Positions 1-7,267 of a stretch of DNA of 47,839 bases are shown here, piece by piece (position 1 is the stretch's first letter; each line of letters starts with the position of its first letter). The stretch is from Phenylobacterium sp. (lineage in GTDB: Bacteria; Pseudomonadota; Alphaproteobacteria; Caulobacterales; Caulobacteraceae): positions 84,945 through 132,783 of the forward strand of contig NZ_JAKRSA010000029.1 in the NCBI RefSeq assembly GCF_022402485.1. Direction: 5' to 3'. The translations under genes and the position numbers were made by a program. The notes beneath the pieces are model-generated. The model was not told where the DNA came from and ran no database searches. It saw nothing but the letters and a program-made list of their open reading frames with translations.

Positions 1-5
1 CTAGG

Positions 6-21
6 CTCAAGCATGCTTGAG
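6..21. promoter_or_regulatory. Perfect 16-bp palindrome over the SDR start codon
   Basis: CTCAAGCATGCTTGAG reads identically on both strands, and its centre contains the ATG (13-15) of the downstream dehydrogenase. A perfect palindrome covering the initiation site could be an operator or an mRNA hairpin that hides the start. No function is established, and the upstream sequence lies outside the window. Confidence 0.45.
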
Positions 22-747
22 TCTCAGCCACACATCCTCGTTACCGGTGCCACCCGTGGGATCGGCGCGGCCATCCTCTCATCCCTCAGCGCCCGCGGTG
101 CCAGGGTCGTGGGTCACGGGACACGCCCGGCCCCAGGCATCCTGGCTGCCGACCTCAGCGCGTCGGGTGCCGGCGACCGGCTCTGGGCGGCGGCCCTGGA
201 GGCTCTGGAGGGTCGCATCGATGTTCTGGTCAATAATGCCGGGGTGTTCGAGGCCATCCCCGTCGAGGCCCCGGACGATGACTGGCAGGCCAGCTGGAGC
301 CGCACCCTGCAGATCAATCTGCAGGCCTCGGCCGACCTCTGCCGGCGCATGGTGCTGCACGCCAAAGGGCGTGCGCCTGAAGGTGCCGGCTTGCGGGGCC
401 GCATCGTCAATGTGGCCAGCCGGGCGGCCTATCGCGGGGACTCCCCGGCCCACTGGCACTATGCGGCGTCCAAGGCCGGCATGGTGGCCATGACCAAGTC
501 CATCGCCCGGGGCTATGCGGGCCAGGGGCTGCTCGCCTTCGCCATCTGCCCTGGCTACGTGATGACCGGCATGGCGGAGGACTATCTGGCCAGCCGAGGC
601 GGCGACAAGCTGCTGGCCGATATTCCGCTTGGGCGCGTCGCCCAGCCTGATGAGGTGGCCAGTGTCGCCACCTACCTCGCCCTGGACGCCCCGGCCTCGA
701 TGACCGGGGCCGTCCTGGACGTGAATGGCGCCAGCTTCGTGCGCTGA
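13..747 (+). CDS. SDR family oxidoreductase
   Basis: Classical short-chain dehydrogenase/reductase of 244 residues, a cytosolic NAD(P)-dependent alcohol/ketone oxidoreductase. The substrate cannot be read from sequence. Seen: the cofactor glycine motif TGATRGIG at residues 11-18, NNAG at 74-77, a catalytic Ser near 136, and the YxxxK pair at Tyr150/Lys154, followed by the usual PG segment (CPGYV). The length is normal for a classical SDR. The ATG at 13 leaves only a short N-terminal tail before the first beta strand, as expected for the family, but it lies inside a perfect palindrome. The next gene starts 22 bases downstream on the same strand, so the two may be co-transcribed. It resembles 3-oxoacyl-ACP reductase type enzymes in general form, but nothing shows a role in fatty acid synthesis. 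Confidence 0.85.
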   Translation: MLESQPHILVTGATRGIGAAILSSLSARGARVVGHGTRPAPGILAADLSASGAGDRLWAAALEALEGRIDVLVNNAGVFEAIPVEAPDDDWQASWSRTLQINLQASADLCRRMVLHAKGRAPEGAGLRGRIVNVASRAAYRGDSPAHWHYAASKAGMVAMTKSIARGYAGQGLLAFAICPGYVMTGMAEDYLASRGGDKLLADIPLGRVAQPDEVASVATYLALDAPASMTGAVLDVNGASFVR

Positions 748-769
748 CGCCTGATAGGAGCCCCATCCC

Positions 770-1180
770 ATGACCCGCTTCTCTGACGACGATCTGGGCG
801 AGCCCGAAGGTGGCGGTTATGACGCCGAGGACTGGGGACGACTGGTTCCCTTCACCAGCGCCGTGGCCACCCTGGACGACGTACAGGAAAAGCGCGCCGT
901 CTTCGCCCTGGGCGACACCACAGGTGCCCGCTTGCTGGAGATGGACCTGCCTCAGCCGGTGATCTGGTGGGAGGAGGATGGCGAACAGGCCGCTGTCGTC
1001 GTCCAGGCCGAGGTTCACACCAACGCCGAGGGCGAGATCATGGAGGTCCTGGGCCTGATCCTGCCCGATGGCGGTGGCGCGGTGGCCTTGCTTGAGGATG
1101 TGGATCTGGTGGACGACACCGACCCCACCTGGCGCGACCTGGTGGAGAGGGCCATTGACGATACCGAGGGCGAGGCCTGA
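770..1180 (+). CDS. Acidic hypothetical protein
   Basis: A 136-residue protein that I do not recognise. It is strongly acidic (Asp/Glu-rich throughout, ending TEGEA), has no membrane segment or signal peptide, and contains alternating hydrophobic stretches (VIWWEED, AAVVVQAEV, VLGLILPDG) consistent with a small beta-rich fold. The codon use and GC match the neighbours, so it is probably a real gene of the core genome. It sits 22 bases after the SDR gene and 87 bases before the hydrolase gene, all on one strand, which suggests a small operon. Function unknown. Confidence 0.65.
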   Translation: MTRFSDDDLGEPEGGGYDAEDWGRLVPFTSAVATLDDVQEKRAVFALGDTTGARLLEMDLPQPVIWWEEDGEQAAVVVQAEVHTNAEGEIMEVLGLILPDGGGAVALLEDVDLVDDTDPTWRDLVERAIDDTEGEA

Positions 1181-1267
1181 CCCGGGGGCTGCCCCCTTGG
1201 CCGACGCGGACACCGTGCTAAAGCCTCCCGAGATGACGCCCTGAACGACGCCGGGAGACGACGCGCC

Positions 1268-2134
1268 ATGGAAGGCCCCACCTCGCACTTCTACTTCTCC
1301 CAGCGCCTGCGCCTGCACTATGTGGACTGGGGCAATGAGGGGGCTGAGCCCCTGCTGCTGGTCCACGGGGGGCGGGACCATTGCCGCAACTGGGACTGGG
1401 TGGCTCAGCGCCTGCGGGACCGCTACCATATCATTGCCCCCGACCTGCGCGGTCACGGCGACAGCGCATGGGCCATCGGCGGCGGCTATGACATGGGCGC
1501 CTATATCTATGACATTGCCCAGATCGTGCACCAGAAGGGCCTGGCACCCGTCACCATCATCTCCCACTCCATGGGGGCGGGCATCGCTCTGAACTATTGC
1601 GGTGCCTATCCGGACGCGGTGAAGAAGATCGTCGCCATTGAGGGCCTGGGGCCATCGCCCGCTGTCATGGCCGAGCAGGCCAGCCGCTCGGTGGATCAGC
1701 GCCTGCGCGACTGGATTGAGGACCGCCGCAAGAACTCCGGCCGTAGCCCCAGGCGCTATGCCACCCTGGATGAGGCCTATGCCCGCATGGCCGAGGAAAA
1801 CCCGCACCTGTCGCCGGAACAGGCCCGGCACCTGACCATCTATGGCGCACACCAGAACGAGGACGGCACCTATAGCTGGAAGTTCGACAATCACTCCCGC
1901 TGGGGCCTGGGCGGCCTGTCCCATACCGACCAGCACTATCTGTGGAGCCAGATTACCTGCCCGGTCCTGCTCATGCGCGGGGAGGAATCCTGGGCGTCTG
2001 ACCCCATAGCTGACGGTCGCATCCAGCACTTCAAGAACGCCCACCTGGTCAATTTCGAAGGTGCTGGCCACTGGGTCCACCACGACCAGCTCGAAGCCTT
2101 CATGGCCGAGGTCGAGGGGTTTTTGGCGGAGTAG
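1268..2134 (+). CDS. Alpha/beta hydrolase
   Basis: Alpha/beta-hydrolase fold enzyme of 288 residues, probably a cytosolic esterase or related hydrolase. Seen: the oxyanion-hole HGG motif near residue 34, the APDLRGHGDS motif typical of epoxide hydrolase/haloperoxidase-like members, a nucleophile elbow SHSMG with Ser101, and a catalytic His268 in the GHWVHH motif. A cap-like insert lies between about residues 130 and 210. The acid residue is probably an Asp in the segment after strand 6 (MRGEESWASDP), but this is not certain. The substrate is unknown. The gene ends just before the low-GC block. Confidence 0.85.
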   Translation: MEGPTSHFYFSQRLRLHYVDWGNEGAEPLLLVHGGRDHCRNWDWVAQRLRDRYHIIAPDLRGHGDSAWAIGGGYDMGAYIYDIAQIVHQKGLAPVTIISHSMGAGIALNYCGAYPDAVKKIVAIEGLGPSPAVMAEQASRSVDQRLRDWIEDRRKNSGRSPRRYATLDEAYARMAEENPHLSPEQARHLTIYGAHQNEDGTYSWKFDNHSRWGLGGLSHTDQHYLWSQITCPVLLMRGEESWASDPIADGRIQHFKNAHLVNFEGAGHWVHHDQLEAFMAEVEGFLAE

Positions 2135-2548
2135 GGCCAGCCTTCAGCGCCGCGCGGAAGGTACCCGGCAGGGCCCCCCTCAGGACGGCTCACCTATCGA
2201 CCTAGCCCAAAGCGCCTAGGATCAGCGCGAAGACGCCGCGCGCCAAGACGATCACGCGGGGCTGCGGGCGCTTGTCCGACGCTCAGCGCCTGCGCGCAAC
2301 CGATGCCGCAGCCTCAGCTATGCCTGGGCCTGACGCCTTTACCCATCAGCCGGCCAGCACACCTGCGCACGCACAACCTCAGGACGAGCGCATACCGACA
2401 GGGCCGGAAAATGCGTCCTTAAGTAACGCAATTCATGTTGAAAATCTAAATATACCCAAAATGACAAACGCCAGGGTTGATGAAAATCGTCCTGGCGCGC
2501 ACCGTGTCAAAAGTATGATGGACGGTTGGCAATCCAGGTAGAATTAGC
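2135..2548. other. Gene-free entry into a low-GC block
   Basis: About 400 bases between the hydrolase and the winged-helix gene. The first part keeps the local high GC; from about 2400 onward A and T become common (for example around 2420-2460). I see no convincing gene. An open frame from 2272 to 2541 needs a TTG start and gives a low-complexity peptide, so I do not call it. The region holds one clear inverted repeat (2469-2497), listed separately. Confidence 0.6.
2469..2497. promoter_or_regulatory. Inverted repeat upstream of HTH gene
   Basis: Perfect 7-bp arms CGCCAGG (2469-2475) and CCTGGCG (2491-2497) separated by 15 bases, about 50 bases upstream of the GTG start of the winged-helix gene. 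It could be an operator (perhaps autoregulatory) or an mRNA hairpin. It has no T-run, so a terminator is less likely. Confidence 0.4.
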
Positions 2549-3070
2549 GTGGGGCAGCGAGGGAATAATATCCGCGTAACGGAGAAATCTCAAGATGTAT
2601 GTATCACAAATGTGATCGACATCGGATCGGATGTGCTGTCCGTAGATCGTTACATCGCCTCCCAGTCATATGACCTCATGCTTCGAATTATGAACGTGTT
2701 GTCAAACACCTTCGGAGGTGATCCCACCACAGCGCTCGTCTTTATTTCGGTACTCAGAGGCAATGTTCAACATTTGAACGTCACGAATGCACCCAGAGAC
2801 GATGCACAAGGCGGAATTTATCCAGATGCTCTTAGGAGGCCAATCTCAATACAGAGCGTCGCTCTGTCCCTAGGCATCCCCTATGAAACCGCACGTCGAC
2901 ACATACATAAACTCGTAGCCAGCGGTCATGTTGAGCGCCGAGGTGCTCGAGGCTTCCTGGTCCCAGAACGCGTACCCTCATCAACTGAAATGACCCAGAT
3001 CTCAACGGCGACTGCTGTCGCGACCCGCGCCGTTTCCGCTCGGGTCACGAAGTATACGAAAGACGCCTAG
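2549..3070 (+). CDS. Winged helix-turn-helix protein, orphan
   Basis: A 173-residue protein, probably a DNA-binding regulator. Residues about 97-140 form a winged helix-turn-helix: ALSLGIPYETARRHIHKL is the turn and recognition helix, and HVERRGARGFLVP is the wing. The N-terminal 90 residues contain a predicted helical segment (DLMLRIMNVLSNTF, then TTALVFISVLRGNVQHL) that could mediate dimerisation or sensing. The start is uncertain: GTG at 2549 has an AGGT-type ribosome site about nine bases upstream, and no convincing ATG lies closer. Base composition differs from the flanks (26 G/C of 60 in 2581-2640). It lies 19 bases before a small orphan gene on the same strand. The exact family is not recognised; MarR/GntR-like binding geometry is an inference. 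Confidence 0.7.
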   Translation: MGQRGNNIRVTEKSQDVCITNVIDIGSDVLSVDRYIASQSYDLMLRIMNVLSNTFGGDPTTALVFISVLRGNVQHLNVTNAPRDDAQGGIYPDALRRPISIQSVALSLGIPYETARRHIHKLVASGHVERRGARGFLVPERVPSSTEMTQISTATAVATRAVSARVTKYTKDA

Positions 3071-3089
3071 GGCCGGGGGGATCAGTTTC

Positions 3090-3365
3090 ATGAAAATCGG
3101 CACGAATACGCCTAGTTTGACCGCGCTGACGTTCCCTGACCGCCGCACCCAAGAGCCTGTGCGCCAGCCGAAAGACTCAAATGTCCAGCAAAACCTGCCG
3201 ATCCAGATTGGCAAGGATGACTTTGTAATCAAGACACCTCAGCAGGTTGGCTATTACATCTATAAATCAAGCTCTCCAAAGGCGCAGTTGTTGGGATCGT
3301 CGACACCGCACTTAGCAGGTGAACGCCCCTACGTTGCTGGAAGCATTATTCGCATTGCGATCTAA
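3090..3365 (+). CDS. Small orphan protein
   Basis: A 91-residue protein that I do not recognise. It is polar, with no signal peptide or membrane helix, and contains a basic/proline-rich N-terminal half (RRTQEPVRQPK) and a tyrosine-containing segment (VGYYIYKSSS). It starts at an ATG 10 bases after a G-rich stretch that may act as ribosome site, and it follows the winged-helix gene by 19 bases, so the two are probably one transcript. Its composition is low-GC like the rest of the block. Whether it is translated cannot be shown from sequence. Confidence 0.45.
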   Translation: MKIGTNTPSLTALTFPDRRTQEPVRQPKDSNVQQNLPIQIGKDDFVIKTPQQVGYYIYKSSSPKAQLLGSSTPHLAGERPYVAGSIIRIAI

Positions 3366-3400
3366 GCGCTGAGCGAGCTGGGGGGCGTGATCGTCCCAAA

Positions 3401-3430
3401 AAATCAGATCAGATCAGATCAGACTGATTT
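3401..3430. repeat. ATCAG x4 microsatellite framed by inverted repeat
   Basis: Four perfect head-to-tail copies of the 5-bp unit ATCAG occupy 3403-3422. The tract is bounded by AAATCAG (3401-3407) and its exact reverse complement CTGATTT (3424-3430), so the whole element can fold as a hairpin. It lies in the 139-base gap between two orphan genes, about 75 bases before the ATG of the 373-residue gene. Pentanucleotide tracts can change copy number by slippage. Confidence 0.75.
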
Positions 3431-3504
3431 AACGCATACGCGAGACTATACAAGCTGTGTAAGTGAAACCACACCGCAAAAGTGAAATGGCGAACAGATA
3501 CTAA

Positions 3505-4626
3505 ATGAAAAGCGATAAAACGATACGCAGCCTTGAGGCCCTTGCTGAAGGTGGATCATCTTATCGTGTGCTCAATCTTGTGCGTGTTCACAAAATTTTC
3601 AAGAACAATGAAGACTTTAAAAAGTCGCCACTCTTCAAGAACCCGGCGCTGGATAGATCGATCATATTGAAGCACCGTCTGCGTCCGCATGAGATCGATC
3701 TGTTTTCTCGCCCCCGTGTCACCGCCACAAAAATACTTGTCCCTTTGGATCACGGCGACCTTCGATCTGGTGCATGGTCGATATTCATTGGGGAAAAGCT
3801 ATTTGAGGAGGCTGTTGAGCAGATCCTCGAAATTGATCTCAAAAGTGGTGGCGATGATCGAGATGCGCTTGATATCATTGATAGTTTGCCGTCCTTAGAT
3901 CCGTTTTTGCTGCGTGAGAAGTTGCGCGAGAATGGGATCGTCCCGGCCAGACAGTATTTCTCGATCAGCGAGAAAGATCTTTCTGGAATGTTTGAGTATA
4001 CCCGGAAAGAGCTGTCTGTGCTTGCTGTGCTTTCTGCAGGTCCAGATGCCAATAGATCGGAATATGGTCGACGCCTGGCAGAGAAGATATTGAATCCCGG
4101 CTCTGATGGCGAATTTGAGTTGCTTAAGAGTGCGCTCCAAATGTCGGACCGAGAATACACAGAGGGCATGTTCGCCTGGAAGGGATTTATCTACTACAGC
4201 TGGATCATTCAGGAAACAAAGGCCCAGATGATGCAGGTTCTGGGTGAAATCCAAAGTATTGAACCAACTGTCGTTTCTAGCGCTGACGTTAAAGAATATA
4301 CAAATAAGGCGAGATCAAAGATATTCGCTCTACTTGTCACTTCGATGGAGCGGGCGGAAAATATAGTAGGTCGTTATAAGACGGCTTACTCAGCGCTCAC
4401 CGTGTCTAAGGAGCCTGCGACATTTAGGGCCTTCCTTATGTCGGCGCCAGATATGTTTGTAGAGCTTGGCGAATACCTGGGATCGTTGCAGCATATCACC
4501 AGCTTCTGGAAGTACCGTTTCCCGGCTGGCCGCCCCCGCCTTATTCTCGCGTCTGATCTCGCAGAAATGTTCGTCGAATTCGAAGACAGTCTTGCTGGTA
4601 TCCTGCACGAAGACATTGCGGCCTAG
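3505..4626 (+). CDS. Uncharacterised 373-residue protein in low-GC block
   Basis: I do not recognise this protein. It is soluble (no signal peptide, no membrane helix), rich in charged residues and mostly helical by inspection. The middle of the first half contains a more conserved-looking segment (RPRVTATKILVPLDHGDLR, residues about 69-87), and residues about 128-190 look like a compact helical domain (SLDPFLLREKL, ISEKDLSGMF). Its G/C content is much lower than the flanks (27 of 60 in 3601-3660 against 37 of 60 in 5581-5640 in fliR). No strong ribosome site precedes the ATG at 3505. It ends about 120 bases before fliQ, with the fliQ promoter region between. It could be horizontally acquired. 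No function is proposed. Confidence 0.8.
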   Translation: MKSDKTIRSLEALAEGGSSYRVLNLVRVHKIFKNNEDFKKSPLFKNPALDRSIILKHRLRPHEIDLFSRPRVTATKILVPLDHGDLRSGAWSIFIGEKLFEEAVEQILEIDLKSGGDDRDALDIIDSLPSLDPFLLREKLRENGIVPARQYFSISEKDLSGMFEYTRKELSVLAVLSAGPDANRSEYGRRLAEKILNPGSDGEFELLKSALQMSDREYTEGMFAWKGFIYYSWIIQETKAQMMQVLGEIQSIEPTVVSSADVKEYTNKARSKIFALLVTSMERAENIVGRYKTAYSALTVSKEPATFRAFLMSAPDMFVELGEYLGSLQHITSFWKYRFPAGRPRLILASDLAEMFVEFEDSLAGILHEDIAA

Positions 4627-4691
4627 GGTTTAGCCTCCGGGGACATGAGCGACCTCTGCTCCCGCTTGGGGGCTGTAGAAGTAGCCCTTCG

Positions 4692-4697
4692 TTAACC
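4692..4697 (+). promoter_or_regulatory. Candidate CtrA half-site upstream of fliQ
   Basis: TTAACC lies 52 bases before the fliQ start codon. CtrA recognises TTAA-N7-TTAA, and half sites of the form TTAACC occur in early flagellar promoters of Caulobacter, where fliQ is known to be CtrA-controlled. Only the first half is clear here; seven bases further on the sequence is TCGC. Assignment is by position and half-site only. Confidence 0.45.
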
Positions 4698-4749
4698 ACG
4701 TTTCGCCATTGTCCCGCGCAGTTCCCCATGCTTTGCGAAAGGGCGCGCG

Positions 4750-5013
4750 ATGAATGGTGCCGAGGTTCTGGATATTGGCCGTGACGCCATCTGGCTGACC
4801 ATCCAGCTTTCAGCGCCGGTGCTGATTGTCGGCCTCGTGGTGGGCGTGGCCATTGGCCTGATGCAGGCGCTGACGCAGATCCAGGAGGCGACCCTGGTCT
4901 ACGCCCCGAAGATCGTGGCGATCTTCCTGTCCCTGCTGGTCTTCCTGCCGCTCATGGGAGCTCTGATGTCGAGTTTCATGAACCAGATCGCCTCGCGCAT
5001 CGCGGCCATGTAG
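4750..5013 (+). CDS. fliQ: Flagellar export protein FliQ
   Basis: FliQ, a small inner-membrane subunit of the flagellar type III export gate (FliP-FliQ-FliR). At 87 residues it has the usual length for the family. Two hydrophobic hairpin helices are visible (about residues 15-38 and 55-78) separated by the conserved loop with QIQEATL. The next gene, fliR, begins four bases after the stop, and flhB follows, so this is an export-gate operon. fliP is not in the window. A possible CtrA half-site precedes it. Virulence-type homologues (SctS) are similar, but the flagellar FlhB and CckA context supports flagellar FliQ. Confidence 0.95.
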   Translation: MNGAEVLDIGRDAIWLTIQLSAPVLIVGLVVGVAIGLMQALTQIQEATLVYAPKIVAIFLSLLVFLPLMGALMSSFMNQIASRIAAM

Positions 5014-5017
5014 GGCC

Positions 5018-5773
5018 ATGGACGCCTATGCCACAGCCCCTCAGGTCTATGCCGCTGGCCTGATCTTCGCCCGGCTGGGGGCGATGATGATGCTGATGCC
5101 AGGGGTCGGGGATGGCTCTGTGCCGGCGCGGGTGCGGCTGGCCTTTGCCTTCCTGTTTGCCCTGATGATGTTCCCGGTGCTTGGGGGCGAGGTGGGCCCG
5201 GTGCCCGCCACCAACGGCGAGATGTTTGGCCAGATTCTGCGCGAGGTGCTGATCGGCCTGATGATCGGCACCATCCTGCGGACCATGCTGGGGGCCCTGG
5301 GGATTGCGGGGGAAATCGTCTCCATCCAGTCGACCCTGGCCTTCTCGCAGACCACCAATCCGGGTCAGGCCCAGCCGTCGACCTCGCTCTCGACCTTCCT
5401 CACGGTGATGGGGGTGGCGCTGATCATGGCGGCAGACCTGCACCACATGTTCCTGGCAGCGATCATTTCGTCCTATCGGCTGTTTCCCTTTGGCGGCGAT
5501 CTGCCAGTGGGGGACGCCGCCCAGCTGGCCGTGCAGACCACAGCCCAGGCTTTTGCCCTGGGGCTCCAGCTGGCGGCGCCCGTGGTGGTGTTTTCGCTGA
5601 TCTTCAACATTGCCGCAGGCCTGGTCGGCCGGGTGATGCCCCAGTTCCAGATCTTCTTTGTGGCCACGCCGCTCCTGGTGTTGGGCTCGCTGGCCATCTT
5701 CGCCCTCAGCCTCGGCGTGCTGGGCATGGTCTGGCTGGACCATTACCGCGACCTGATCGGGACCTTCCTGTGA
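5018..5773 (+). CDS. fliR: Flagellar export protein FliR
   Basis: FliR, integral inner-membrane component of the flagellar export gate, 251 residues with about six hydrophobic segments. The N-terminal segment (YAAGLIFARLGAMMMLMPGVGD) and the internal helix with EVLIGLMIG are typical of the family, as is QTTNPGQAQPSTSLSTFL in the middle. It follows fliQ by four bases and precedes flhB by about 50 bases. ATG at 5018 is the only start close to the first transmembrane segment. Confidence 0.95.
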   Translation: MDAYATAPQVYAAGLIFARLGAMMMLMPGVGDGSVPARVRLAFAFLFALMMFPVLGGEVGPVPATNGEMFGQILREVLIGLMIGTILRTMLGALGIAGEIVSIQSTLAFSQTTNPGQAQPSTSLSTFLTVMGVALIMAADLHHMFLAAIISSYRLFPFGGDLPVGDAAQLAVQTTAQAFALGLQLAAPVVVFSLIFNIAAGLVGRVMPQFQIFFVATPLLVLGSLAIFALSLGVLGMVWLDHYRDLIGTFL

Positions 5774-5824
5774 GGACGCCTGCGATCAGTATCACTGTGA
5801 CCTTGGCCATGGGTGCGCGCGCCC

Positions 5825-6916
5825 ATGGCTGAGAACAATGATGCAGCTTCAAAAACAGAAGAGGCCACCCCGCGAAAACTCGAACAGTCGCGGGAGAAAG
5901 GCGATGTCGCCAAGACCCAGGACCTGGCACCGCTCCTGGCCCTGGCCCTTTCCGCTGGGGCGATCGCCATTCTCGGCGGCTGGCTGGCCACCAGCATGGC
6001 CACGGCCCTGCTGCCGTTCATCGCCCATCCCGAACAAATTCATCTGCAGGGCGGCGGCGGGGTGACCGTGGCGCGGATGGCGATCATGGCCATGGCCCCA
6101 GCCCTGGCCGCGGTGCTGGTCACGGCGGCCATTGGCGGCATGGCCGGCAATCTGGTGCAGCACGGCCTGCTGTTCACCGGCGAGAAGCTGAAGCCCGACT
6201 TCAAGAAGGTTTCGCCGATTTCAGGCTTCGGTCGGATTTTCGGTCCGGACGGTCTGGCCCAGTTCATCAAGTCGCTGGCCAAGATTCTGGTGGTGGCGGG
6301 CGTTTCCTATGTGGTGCTCAAGCCGCACCTGCACGAGTTCCAGACCCTTTCGGCCCTGGCCCCGGCCGCCATGCTGCCCTTCAGCGCCGAGGTGCTGCGG
6401 AAACTGGTCTTTGCGGTCATCGCCCTGATGCTGGCGATTACCGGGGTCGACTGGCTCTGGCAGAAACACCGTTTTCTCAAGAAGCAGATGATGAGCCGCG
6501 AGGAGCTGAAGGAGGAATTCAAGCAGACCGACGGCGACCCGCTGATCAAGGCCAAGCTGCGCCAGATGCGCCATGACCGCGCCCGGCGCCGCATGATGTC
6601 GGCAGTACCCACCGCCACCGTGGTGGTGATGAACCCGACCCACTATGCCGTGGCCCTGAAGTACGAGGCCGGCGGGGCCGGGGCGCCGCAATGTGTGGCT
6701 AAGGGCCTGGACGCCGTAGCCCTGCGTATCCGCGCTACGGCCGAAGAAGCCGGCGTGCCTGTGATCGAGGACCCGCCGCTCGCCCGGGCCCTCTATGCGG
6801 CTGTGGAGATCGACGACACCATTCCTCCGGCCCATTTCGAGGCGGTGGCCAAGATCATCGGCTTCATCCTCGGTGCCCGCGCCGCGCCGCCGCCCCGTGC
6901 GAGGCCCATGCGCTAG
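5825..6916 (+). CDS. flhB: Flagellar export switch protein FlhB
   Basis: FlhB, export-gate protein that switches substrate class from rod/hook to filament after hook completion, in concert with the ruler FliK (encoded elsewhere in this window). 363 residues: the conserved N-terminal EEATPRKLEQSREKG, four transmembrane segments between about residues 30 and 210, and a cytoplasmic C-terminal domain with the autocleavage motif NPTH at 270-273. The start at ATG 5825 is preferred over a GTG four codons upstream because family members begin only a few residues before the E-E-A-T-P motif. It is the last gene of the fliQ-fliR-flhB set. Confidence 0.95.
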   Translation: MAENNDAASKTEEATPRKLEQSREKGDVAKTQDLAPLLALALSAGAIAILGGWLATSMATALLPFIAHPEQIHLQGGGGVTVARMAIMAMAPALAAVLVTAAIGGMAGNLVQHGLLFTGEKLKPDFKKVSPISGFGRIFGPDGLAQFIKSLAKILVVAGVSYVVLKPHLHEFQTLSALAPAAMLPFSAEVLRKLVFAVIALMLAITGVDWLWQKHRFLKKQMMSREELKEEFKQTDGDPLIKAKLRQMRHDRARRRMMSAVPTATVVVMNPTHYAVALKYEAGGAGAPQCVAKGLDAVALRIRATAEEAGVPVIEDPPLARALYAAVEIDDTIPPAHFEAVAKIIGFILGARAAPPPRARPMR

Positions 6917-7000
6917 AGCCTGATGGGACGGGCGCGGAGGTCGGAGCTCACCTAGACCTGTCCTGATATTCCGCTAGGATGTGGACAAGTGAGAGCCCCG

Positions 7001-7267
7001 ATGTCCAAGCCAATCACACTCAATGTCCGCGTCACGGGGCCGCTGAGCGACTTCGTTGCCGCAAATGTTGGTCCTCAAGGCGTCTACGAGAATGTCAGCG
7101 AGTATGTGCGTGACCTCATACGGCGCGACATGGCTCAGCGGGAGGACGAGCGCTTCGCCCGCCTCACGGCGGAGCTGCAGCAGGCCTTCAGCCACAGCGA
7201 CGAGAGCTTCGTCCGCACCACTGCCGAATCGTTTCTCCAGGTGGCCAGGCAAACCTCCGCGCGATGA
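7001..7267 (+). CDS. ParD-family antitoxin
   Basis: Ribbon-helix-helix antitoxin of the ParD family, 88 residues from ATG 7001. The N-terminal strand (ITLNVRVTGPL) and helices (NVSEYVRDLIRRDM) form the DNA-binding part; the C-terminal half would wrap the toxin. It overlaps the downstream parE by four bases (ATGA), the standard toxin-antitoxin arrangement. Antitoxins of this type normally repress their own operon. A short inverted repeat CCTAG/CTAGG (6951-6955 and 6974-6978) upstream could be part of the operator, but that is weak. An in-frame GTG at 6989 is a less likely start. Confidence 0.85.
   Translation: MSKPITLNVRVTGPLSDFVAANVGPQGVYENVSEYVRDLIRRDMAQREDERFARLTAELQQAFSHSDESFVRTTAESFLQVARQTSAR

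Noticed and set aside
407..2083. Long open frame of 558 codons on the minus strand opposite the SDR, acidic protein and hydrolase genes
   Set aside because: It runs opposite three genes with clear family motifs or normal codon use and gives a repetitive His/Gly-rich translation. High GC creates such antisense frames throughout the window (others at 14241-15704 and 35891-37231).
2272..2541. Open frame of 89 codons before the HTH gene
   Set aside because: It needs a TTG start, gives a low-complexity Ala/Pro/Gln-rich peptide with no family match, and has no good ribosome site.
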